A stretch of DNA of 64,000 bases from assembly GCF_001949145.1 (NCBI RefSeq), contig NW_019091390.1:390710-454709 (forward strand), written 5' to 3'. Both the position numbers and the translations under genes were made by a program. Below the pieces are notes generated by a model. It had not been told where the DNA came from and did no database searches. It saw only the letters and a list, made by a program, of their open reading frames with translations. This stretch comes from Acanthaster planci. Lineage: Eukaryota > Echinodermata > Asteroidea > Valvatida > Acanthasteridae. Each line of letters begins with the position of its first letter. The stretch's first letter is position 1. This document shows, piece by piece, positions 57,301 to 64,000 of the stretch.

Positions 57301-60300
57301 TCAAGACTTGATACTCCGTTATTGTGTGCAGCCATGCCATTCAAAGAAACCTAAGCCTGAAAACGGATCAAGTCTTTGCCAAGATAACATCTTGGAATTT
57401 CCTACCAACTTCACCCTTTCCAACCCATCAACCAAGACTGGATACAGGTTGTGGTCCTTGGCGCAGTGAATTGAATGGCTGGGCTGTTCACCACTGACAG
57501 GGATCACTCTCATGGCATACCCGTGGTTAACCACAGTGCATGCAGTTAAAGTTGAGTCACTGGTCTGGGCCTTCCACTTATCTCTCTCATAGAAAGACTG
57601 ATTGATGATTATTCTATAGACTTGGTTGGGCCCCAGCCTGTGCTGCCCGTTTTTTGGTGAAATGTTACTGACATGGTCCAAGGAGATGCCAAACTTAACC
57701 GGCAGGCATGCCTAGATTTTGGCAAGTCATGATACCCTGTTGATCAAAGAGGTAGTCAGTGGGCGCTTATCACCTGTGCACAGGTGTGTTGCCAAGGCGG
57801 TACCAGCGTCTGAATCTGGATGCCTGATCAGTCCACGGGAAGCTCTCTCTAGTCACCCCAACTCACTCGGTGGAAATGCTGATTTCGGTTTTAGCATATT
57901 CCTGAGGCTTTTAATACCTCTACCTACATTTTAGATGCCCATCGCAGTGATTTCCTGCCACTAGATGGTATCAAGTTGCAGAAATAGAAGTTTGCCAGAG
58001 TTTATTACTCAGTACAAGCAAGTACAAGAGCTTCCCGCTGATCTACAACCTAAGGGCAAATATTTCTATGGGGTGGGGATGTCAGGATGTTTAATTCCCT
58101 TTCCCTCTTTTCATTTGGAATGAACATCCAAGATTTCCTTATTGCTTCAGGTCTTTGGTGCATTTACGTTTTAAGTGAGATCTACAGGTACTTGGGTATG
58201 GTTGTCGACGATGTGTGTGATAGGTTTCACTCCAAAATGAGCTACATGTACATATGCCATTAAAGAATGTAACAATGATTGAATAATTAAAAACAAAAGG
58301 AGTGTACCAGGTCTCCCTGAATGTTATTTCTCACTGTTCTGACTCACTGAGTTAAGTAAAACCCGTAGAAACTGGCAGGAGGCAACCATGACAAGATGAA
58401 ATTCAGAGAAGAACCAAAATAGTGCATTTCTCATTTGGGAAATAAACTCTCTCTGTAGGCTTAATACGTGCTTATACATTTGCAGTCTCTCATATCTCAT
58501 TATTGCTCAATGAGTGACCCTCGTGATTGTATACTTTGCGTAAATCTAGGTAAATCTATTTATACATCACATTGAAACAGAGAGTCCTATTGTTATTTTT
58601 TCGCCGAAAAAAAAAAGGTACATCCATCTCTGGGGCCAGGTGTCATTCTTGACTTCTGACCCACAGGTTGATTGACCTGAGCTCGCAGCTGCCTCTGGGG
58701 ACTCTCTCTTCACACCCGCTGTTTATACCCAGAAATGCTGTGCAGAAAAACAAAACAAAAGCTGGGCTAGTGGCCATTTAGCCTTTACACCAGCCGCCAT
58801 AAATTGTCTCCGACTGACAGGCGAAACACAAAGTCAGCAGAAAATAGTCCTGTTTACAAACAGCGCCCGCTTTTCTCACACTTTTTTGGCGGCCAGGATT
58901 TTCTTCTTGGCTGTGTTTTTTTTTTGGAGTTTTTATGCAGGCCATCCGTACATATTTCAACTTGTCAGACGGTGTGAGTTGCTGATGCAAGACAAATGAG
59001 TAATGGCCCATATTTCAGTTTCAAGGACTGCGGTAAATTGGAAATGGTAACATTTAGATCCAAACTGTAAATCAAGTGCTGTAGACATCAGTACCAGTAG
59101 CCATCACAGTCGCTCAAACGGCACCTTCTGACCTTCGGCAATATCAGGTGTCGGATAACCCCCCAAATTTGATCTCCATCAAGCAGCTTTGCAAAAAGAT
59201 CTTCCATAAACGTAAACTCGATTTACTTAAACACCAAAAAAAGACCTTGGAACATGATCTGACAAATTGGCCAGAAGCCATGAAGTATAACTGACCACAC
59301 TAACCACTAACTGGCAACGACTCATCGGGTCAGGATTGAAATACAACTAACCAAGCACAGTAAAAATCGACTAAATATAAACTCACAAACCAGGAGGAGT
59401 GTCCCTGTATGATTGTGGAGAGGTTATCAGAAAACCGCAGGGACCCGCGTTTGCCATCCCACCTCACAATTGAAGTGCAGCAGTACTGTCAGGAGACCTG
59501 TGGGATAACATCAGGTACTGGCTCCACAGTTCACGCTCCATGCAGGTTGACTTGGCTCTTGTAATTACTCGGACAATAAAGTTTGACTGGAGGTGTTACT
59601 GAATGGTCATGAATCAGTATAACGCTGGATCAAGCTCCTGTTCATTTCTTGTGCGGCTGGCTTCACTAATCCCCACTTTGAACAGCTACAATTTCACAGT
59701 AATTTTAGACTAATATGATTTAGAATAATGAACATTTACTGACCGGTAATCTTGAGCTCTCCCAAAATTAAGACAAAAATTGGTTGTTAGATAATGATGA
59801 GATCGTTCGGTAAAAGATGGTTTCAGGTTAGACGGGAATGAAACCTGGAGGCATGTAGCAATGCCACTGCAGCTGCAGCACGCTTTATGGCAGCTCTGAA
59901 AATGTGAACAGTTTACATAGTACTTGTACACTACTCAAAAAAAGTTAAGGACCTCTTTTTATTGTGTGTATACTTTTTCATATGAGATATTTTTCTGCAG
60001 AAAATACCCCAATACGACTGTCCTGAATGACCTCAAACACACTCTAATCTATTTCATATGTGATGGGTTTCACTTGTTGCATAATGTTTTTGAATTTTTT
60101 TTTATATTTTATTCCAATGAGAACACGATCTAGACAAACCAGCAAATGAAAGAACTAGACTCCACTCATTGCTTGGATAAGAAAATAAAGTTTAAGAAAA
60201 AAAAGTGGTCCTTAACTTTTTTGAGTAGTGTGTATATTGGCCACAAACTGAACACTAACCTCACCTGTTTGCCTTTGTGTGTCAGCATTGAATATCACAA

Positions 60301-61980
60301 CCCCATCACAGATCCCCACACTGGGCAACAACAGTCCCATGTCTGTGCTCAGAAAGTCCACCAACCTACTTTCACCAGTCCCTTTCCCTTTTGTGATCTG
60401 GTTCCACCCACCTTGACCTTATTGACCCCGTGCACAAAAGGTGTAGATGTGAGTCTGTATGAATGGAACAGGAAGGTCGAAGAATGCAGAATTCTTTTGA
60501 AGCATTCACAAGCAATGTACAAAAGTTTCTGTATTGGCGCTCCTATTGTCTGACCTTTCAAAACCTTTCAAAATTTGCTTGCTGGGTGAATGACCACAAA
60601 AAAAATGAAGACCTTTCAAAACACTCCAGAATTTGTTGTTAGTGCACTACTACACCTTTCAAAACCTTTTGAAAGGTAGAAAAATTGGGCTATGGTATAC
60701 TCCTATGACAGAGGTATGGGAAGTCTATTAGAAAACTGCCAGACCTTCCAAAACCTTTCCTCTCACGCTGTCTCCTCTTTTTCTCTATAAATGGGCAGGC
60801 AAACCTGTGGCCATCCAACCCCCCTTAAAAAGGAAGGGGGTGGGGATGTATACCCCATCCCCATGACTCTCCTCACCTTTGCCCTAATAACAGTTTACCA
60901 AACCACTCTGATTTGAGCTGTCTTCTCCTTTAAACTGGGAGGTGGAAGAGGAGTGCACATAAACCCACCCTCGCTCACTCACCCATGGAAAAAGGGATTT
61001 ATTACGTCTGCGGTTTGGAAAAGTTGTGGCTAGCTTCCAAACTGGCTCCCCAAATACAGGGCTGCGCGTCAACTCTCCTGCCCTTGTTGCACTAAACATC
61101 TCCCTGAATTCCAAGTTTTGTCGACCAGGCTGTCTTGTCTGTCCGTTACATTACCTCTCTTAGGCATCTGGGGAAACATGATCCCACCCGACCCCAACTA
61201 CAAAGACTCCATGGTGCAACATGCAGGGGGTCAACTAAGGTCATCTTGTATCTTCCATTGTCTAGTCGACCTTTGACACAGTGGTGTTAATGAGTTCCAC
61301 ATGCAAAAGCTGGAGATACCAGACCTCTGTACATTTACCAGGGACAAGTGAACCAAATTTTGTGGGCAGATGCTGCCAAAGCTATCAATCAGATTTGTGG
61401 CTGGTGATCTCACTTTTGGCCAGATGGACATATTTGGGAAAATTCACTCTTCAGGCTGGCTCCTTTAACCTGGGTTTGTGATGCTGCATCTGGATCTCAC
61501 TTCTTGAAATTACCCAAGATATAAATCTCACAAAGCTTGTTGAATTGCCCGAATCATTCTCTGGTTTGCAGACTTTGTTCCCTTTGAGTGACCTTGTAGG
61601 CTTTGAGTGGGAGGCATATGTGTAGCTTGACTCGTAATTGCAACAGGAGTTTGCCTATCAGATGCTGATGTTCTTCTTACCGCATTCATTCTGTTGTGAA
61701 GGCAGTGAATTGCCATGCGGTTGTAGGTGTTTGGTCAGCTGATTGCTTTTGCCGTCCCTCTCTGTCCTACTGATTCAGCACTCATTTGACCTCCTCTCAT
61801 TTTGTTTGCTCTCCACAGTTTGAAGGATGCAACAAAGCCTTCTCCCGACTGGAGAACCTCAAGATCCACCTGCGATCCCACACCGGTGAGAAGCCCTACC
61901 TCTGCACCCATCCAGGTTGCACCAAGGCCTTCAGTAACTCATCGGACAGAGCTAAACACCAGAGAACCCATCTGGATACG
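23940..61980 (+). CDS. GLIS3: GLIS1/GLIS3-type zinc-finger transcription factor, 5' coding part
   Basis: This nuclear DNA-binding regulator belongs to the GLI/GLIS/ZIC Kruppel-like group. The coding exons are 23940-24342, 51161-52776 and 61819-61980, and together encode residues 1-727. Finger 1 uses C605, C610, H623 and H628; finger 2 C639, C644, H660 and H664; finger 3 C672, C677, H690 and H694; finger 4 C702, C707, H720 and H724. Finger 5 (KPYACQ...) lies beyond the right edge. The linkers [22 protein letters not shown] and HTGEKPYLC are diagnostic of GLIS1/GLIS3. Upstream lies a GLI/GLIS homology block: [11 protein letters not shown] at 309-319, [11 protein letters not shown] at 329-339 and DYGHLSA at 359-365. 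PPPY occurs at 394-397 and 561-564 (within a PPPPPY run at 559-564). Vertebrate GLIS1 and GLIS3 are paralogues, so this may be co-orthologous to both; the symbol is a best guess. The long Ser/Pro/Gln-rich N-terminus is predicted disordered. Confidence 0.93.
24343..25020. other. Start of the 26.8-kb GLIS intron
   Basis: Nothing recognised. The ORFs here run out of exon 1 or are random. Confidence 0.6.
25020..25230 (+). repeat. Dispersed G/C-run repeat, best copy
   Basis: Key words are gggtggggctcaatggatc, attagtgactgatgcctgat and gaaaatcgttccgtcccc. A second copy lies at 46735-46865 (ggtggggcttaacggatc, attaatgactgatgcctgat), and a degenerate one at 18160-18400. No coding capacity. Confidence 0.75.
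25231..26870. other. GLIS intron segment, nothing recognised
   Basis: AT-rich with long T-runs (for example near 26060 and 26160). No conserved exon or repeat boundary seen. Confidence 0.6.
26879..27246. repeat. 92-bp tandem repeat, four units
   Basis: Units start at taagaaggaac at 26879, 26971, 27063 and 27155, an exact 92-bp period. Each contains ccgttgttgacttga, gccaccttttcttgta and ctattagtattacaaa. Units differ at a few positions each, and the last is most diverged. The array is in the GLIS intron and non-coding. Confidence 0.95.
27247..31020. other. GLIS intron segment, nothing firm
   Basis: Mixed-composition DNA with G- and C-runs near 28830 and 29080. ORFs up to 127 codons show no recognisable domain and are not flanked by consistent splice sites. 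Confidence 0.55.
31032..31068. repeat. ACATGT microsatellite island
   Basis: The self-complementary hexamer tacatg is repeated (tacatgtacatgtacatgt and on), then ctacatgtacagtacatta. Similar islands occur near 30490, 38755, 49357, 55090 and 56345. Confidence 0.9.
31100..33320. other. GLIS intron segment; includes a high-complexity candidate regulatory stretch
   Basis: The stretch 31340-31770 lacks homopolymer runs and carries homeobox-like (tgtaattaag), POU-like (gatgcataatgag) and TCF/LEF-like (ctttgat) words. This is only suggestive of an enhancer. The rest is ordinary intron. Confidence 0.35.
33325..33522. mobile_element. Inverted pair of tRNA-derived SINE heads (fold-back)
   Basis: A minus-strand copy (33325-33409, B-box read on plus as ggatttgaacc at 33346-33356) faces a plus-strand copy (33441-33522, ggctggatagctcagttgg). 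The outer ends caaagaaattgactgg and ccagtcaatttctttg are perfect complements, so the 198-bp unit can form a hairpin with a short loop. The plus copy has lost its B-box core. The anticodon arm is not that of a functional tRNA. Confidence 0.85.
33540..34670. other. GLIS intron segment, nothing recognised
   Basis: No ORF or repeat boundary of note; an (at)n run lies at about 34564. Confidence 0.6.
34675..35165. repeat. AT-rich element with related inverted ends
   Basis: The left end contains caattcaaataattc and attcgaatattcgacc. The right end, read in reverse complement, contains gggctttgccaaatatcc, caaataaccaaatattc and attatcgaatattgg. The ends are similar but imperfect inverted repeats about 480 bp apart, as in a decayed MITE. 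The boundaries are approximate. Confidence 0.5.
35166..37799. other. GLIS intron segment, nothing firm
   Basis: Ordinary intron with G/T-run patches (near 35940 and 37600). ORFs of up to 134 codons have no recognisable domain. Confidence 0.55.
37800..37889. repeat. 9-bp minisatellite, ten units (cccatggcg/a)
   Basis: Ten consecutive units, the first variant (cccatgtcg), the rest alternating cccatggca and cccatggcg. Because the unit is three codons, one frame reads Pro-Met-Ala repeats inside an otherwise featureless ORF (37662-38078). There is no sign that this is translated. Confidence 0.95.
37890..46240. other. GLIS intron segment, no gene recognised
   Basis: Includes a (ct)n run near 38198, ACATGT words near 38755, a GC-rich CpG patch near 39590 and a high-complexity stretch 43380-43620. 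No ORF has a recognisable domain or consistent splice signals. Confidence 0.5.
46247..46710. repeat. Dispersed repeat with tcaggga/gggaatttt words
   Basis: Repeated related words (aaatcagggaaaacctgg, gtcaggaaaaaatctggg, ggtcagggaatttttg, atgctgggaattc) run over about 450 bp. This is typical of a widespread invertebrate dispersed or tandemly decayed repeat. The boundaries are approximate and no coding potential is seen. Confidence 0.5.
46735..46865 (+). repeat. Dispersed G/C-run repeat, second copy
   Basis: It matches the element at 25020-25230 through ggtggggcttaacggatc, attaatgactgatgcctgat and gaaaatcattccg. It sits directly after the tcaggga repeat. Confidence 0.7.
46866..51160. other. 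End of the 26.8-kb GLIS intron
   Basis: No repeat or exon recognised apart from an ACATGT island near 49357 and short C- or T-runs. It ends with a strong polypyrimidine tract and TTCCCATCAG acceptor at 51160. Confidence 0.55.
51161..52776 (+). CDS. GLIS3: GLIS coding exon 2: N-terminal regulatory region and fingers 1-2
   Basis: 1616 nt, residues 135-673, entered in phase 1 and left in phase 0 at TGCACA|GTAAGT. It starts [16 protein letters not shown], then eight glycines (150-157). It carries IKQE (230-233), the KRALSLSPL and [11 protein letters not shown] block, DYGHL (359-363), PPPY (394-397), YKQE (464-467), a Ser/Tyr/Gln/Pro-rich stretch, PPPPPY (559-564) and zinc fingers 1 and 2. The first cysteine of finger 3 (C672) is its second-last codon. 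Other-frame ORFs across this exon are shadows. Confidence 0.96.
52777..54790. other. GLIS intron after exon 2, first part
   Basis: Nothing firm. The stretch 53560-53830 has high complexity without homopolymers (for example ggttaagataa and gtttagcagccgcc) and could be regulatory. No exon found. Confidence 0.5.
54800..54980. repeat. AT-rich zone dense in TATCGATA and ATATTG words
   Basis: Many overlapping self-complementary words (atatcgat, tatcgatatt, gatatatcga) occur in 180 bp with both arms rich in the same words. No fixed period, so it is either a decayed satellite or a low-complexity fold-back. Confidence 0.7.
54990..59920. other. GLIS intron segment, nothing recognised
   Basis: ACATGT islands near 55090 and 56345, a duplicated tcaacgcaattttt word near 57225 and 57260, and a high-complexity stretch 58660-58960 with E-box (cagctg) and forkhead-like (tgtttac) words. 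No gene. Confidence 0.5.
59928..60231. mobile_element. Mariner/Tc1-like MITE, about 300 bp
   Basis: The left terminus cactactcaaaaaaagttaa (then ggacc) and the right terminus (ggtcc) ttaacttttttgagtagtg are inverted repeats of about 25 bp. TA dinucleotides lie close outside each end. The interior is AT-rich with no transposase. The TIR pattern is typical of mariner-derived non-autonomous elements. Confidence 0.85.
60545..60765. repeat. Cluster of cctttcaaaac words
   Basis: acctttcaaaac or a close variant occurs at least five times in about 200 bp, including the palindromic cctttcaaaaccttttgaaagg. The spacing is irregular. Confidence 0.7.
60766..61818. other. GLIS intron end before exon 3
   Basis: No repeat or exon recognised. 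It ends with a pyrimidine-rich acceptor CTCTCCACAG at 61818. Confidence 0.6.
61819..61980 (+). CDS. GLIS3: GLIS coding exon 3: most of finger 3 and all of finger 4
   Basis: 162 nt, 54 codons (residues 674-727), phase 0 at both ends. The donor is GATACG|GTGAGT. The peptide starts [20 protein letters not shown] and ends KHQRTHLDT, nearly identical to vertebrate GLIS1/GLIS3. The next exon should begin KPYACQ and encode finger 5. Confidence 0.96.
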
Positions 61981-62045
61981 GTGAGTTGTGAGGAGACTCG
62001 GAGGGTTGGGAACAAGAGTAGAAATCTTATTTGCATTTTGATTTC

Positions 62046-62180
62046 CTTGATGAAACCAAGGATTCCTCAAAATACCCTTGGTACTGTAGCTCACAAGTCG
62101 GCCAAGAAGCCGGGAGTCCCTAAAAAAGTCCTGAACCAACAGCAGCACTTGGAGAGAAAGGATTGATTTGATGATGAGGA
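62046..62180 (+). mobile_element. SINE tail fragment related to 20330-20654
   Basis: gaaaccaaggattcctcaa followed by a form of ggtactgtagctcacaag matches the tail of the element at 20395-20450 (ggcactgtagctcgcaag). Only the tail is present; no tRNA-like head. Confidence 0.75.
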
Positions 62181-63379
62181 TTGATGGCAGATTTTGAGGA
62201 ACCAGACAACATGATAGAGGCAGAAATTTATTTGTGCTGTGCTGTGGACTTTTCTGCGCAGGCACATACTACCGATGAGAATTTCTCACTTGCACTGGAG
62301 CAGGGTTTACTTATGAAAGGAACTTAGCCTGCCTGCAGCAGATGCCACTGCAGCAGATGCCGCTAAGCCAGTGCTCTGGTCGGTTCAGGTGAACGCATAA
62401 CTTATCAACACCTGTGCCGAAGTAATGTAATGTAGCGAGTGCATCACAGGCTTTTGTTTCAGTGGAAGACTAGTGTAAATTACTGGGAACACAGCATTGG
62501 CTAATTGCTGAATTCGATTGAGATAAAATGTTTATGTCTGATTGTTCCTGCAATACTTTATAATTGTTGTGTACGCATTTTTTGCTTGAGTCAGTGAAAA
62601 ACACTCTTTTTTTTTTAGGCTGACAGGTGTGTTAGACGTTTGTGACAGTAAATGGTACGCTGCCGTACTTAGGGAAATAATGTACCAGTGAATACAGCTA
62701 CTTCAAAGTCAGTGCTGTGGTTGGTTCAGGTTTTACTGAGACTCCTAACCAGCAGTAAATCACTGACTCAATTGACTCTGGCTCTCTGTAAAGAATGCAG
62801 AGCAAGGAAAGTGGAGCAAGGCAGATGTTTTTTTCTAAATACTCTCAGTTTGTGTTTCTGATGTGTTTTTTGAACGTGGAATAAAAAAATAATGATATTC
62901 CCATTGCAATTTGTTTCTTTGCATATTTAGCCTTGTGTCTTAAACCAAAAATTTATAATAGTCATAGTTTTCAAATTAAGATTTATACACAGTGGGGAAC
63001 ACGTTGTGAAGAGGAAAGAAATGTTCAGTGGAATTCACACACATGGCTATAAATTATTTTGGAAGACCAGACACTGACATCTGAGTCTCCTTCCCTGGCA
63101 AAGAGTTGGGGCCATTGTGGTGTTTTTTTTAAGGGGGATGAGCCAAGAACTGATGGCATGTATTTCAAATAGCATAAACATCATGATCACTCTCACAAAA
63201 GTTCAAGCATTTTGACCACTGACTATCTACCGACCTTTTAACCCATTGCAACAAAATACATCCATTGTGGCAGACTATTCCAAGTATACTAAAGGCTGGA
63301 TTTTTTTTTCTCCCTGATTTTAATTGTTGTAAAAATATCCCTGGCACAGAAAGGTGGTGCTTACCTCTGCCTCAGGGTT

Positions 63380-63400
63380 ATATATATATATATATGAACT
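63380..63400. repeat. (at)n microsatellite
   Basis: About nine tandem ta/at dinucleotides within the last GLIS intron. Confidence 0.9.
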
Positions 63401-64000
63401 GATTTGTGGTATTTCCAACATGATTTATATTGGCGAGACTATATATAAATAGGCGAGGGATGGAGGAGGGACTTGAAATGCAAACGGTATTCTCTCATTT
63501 CCAGTGGTTGTTGATTAGTGTTCCCCTGGGTGTATTTTCTTTGATGGCAGGCCAGATTTCCCAGGGGAGGAGATTTGGGAGTTTGAAGCTTGGGCTTTGG
63601 CAGGAGGGGAAACAAATGTGAGATCTTGCCCAATTTATTTTGGATTTGTTGGCAGGGATATGGGTGTAAGGTTCTTGTGATTTCAATTTTATAGGATGAG
63701 TTGGAAAAGGAAGAGGATAAAACTGTCGCTGTGTTGGGTGATAATCCACGGATTCTGAAATGGAGTGAACAAGCAATAAGTGTTGACATGATTTTAAAAA
63801 AATTGTCACATTGAATATGTAACGACAGTAGTCAAAACTAGTGAGAGTATTGTAAGAAAGCTTTGCCAACTATAGCCGTGTTTCCATTGGCCTTTTCTCC
63901 TGATACCATGCGGAAACATTCCGCGACATTCCTTCGTGTCAATCTATTGCCGATGCCCACTAGGACCTTGTTTTAACCATGATTTGCACTGTGCAAATCA

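Larger units (their letters stand above)
61981..64000. other. GLIS intron running off the right edge
   Basis: Contains a SINE-tail fragment (62046-62180) and an (at)n microsatellite (63380-63400). I looked for the finger 5 exon (KPY-C-x4-C...KRYTDPSSLRKH) on the plus strand and did not find it. Confidence 0.6.

Overview
This is animal nuclear DNA: intron-rich genes with consensus GT/AG splice sites, long AT-rich introns and dispersed short mobile-element remnants, with no bacterial operons. The two recognisable proteins are bilaterian orthologues. The background is rich in TAGGCCTA and ACATGTACATGT words and in tRNA-derived SINEs, which suggests a marine deuterostome, most likely an echinoderm. 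The phylum is an inference of moderate confidence; the class cannot be told.

Left part (1-11.5 kb). The minus strand carries most of a TTLL7-type tubulin polyglutamylase. Eleven coding exons (749-8369) were placed by splice sites and protein similarity, and the phases join from exon 2 to exon 11. The 3' end of the gene lies beyond the left edge. A short link between exons 1 and 2 was not found. A further ATG-bearing mini-exon (11109-11140) and a CACGTG/GC-rich stretch (about 11.15-11.5 kb) mark a probable promoter.

Middle and right part (about 19.8-64 kb). The plus strand carries a GLIS1/GLIS3-type Kruppel-like zinc-finger transcription factor. A probable 5' exon with an upstream ATG ends at 19917. 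Coding exons lie at 23940-24342, 51161-52776 and 61819-61980, separated by introns of 26.8 kb and 9.0 kb. The gene runs off the right edge before zinc finger 5. The 727 residues present hold four of the expected five C2H2 fingers. They also hold a GLI/GLIS N-terminal homology block with a YGH motif (SUFU-type), two PPxY motifs and four SUMO-type psi-K-x-E sites.

The two genes are divergently transcribed. TTLL7 modifies tubulin tails of axonemal and neuronal microtubules, and vertebrate GLIS3 is a cilium-associated regulator, so the pair is functionally suggestive, but nothing in the sequence proves a link.

The rest is intronic or intergenic: tandem repeats of 22, 9 and 92 bp, fold-back MITEs, a mariner-like MITE, tRNA-derived SINEs (one as an inverted pair), G/C-rich dispersed repeats, ACATGT islands and a few high-complexity stretches that could be regulatory. 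I found no functional tRNA or rRNA, no CRISPR array and no intact transposase or retroelement gene. I did not find a clearly new biological system; the best leads concern transcript structure at the 5' ends of the two genes and conserved linear motifs.
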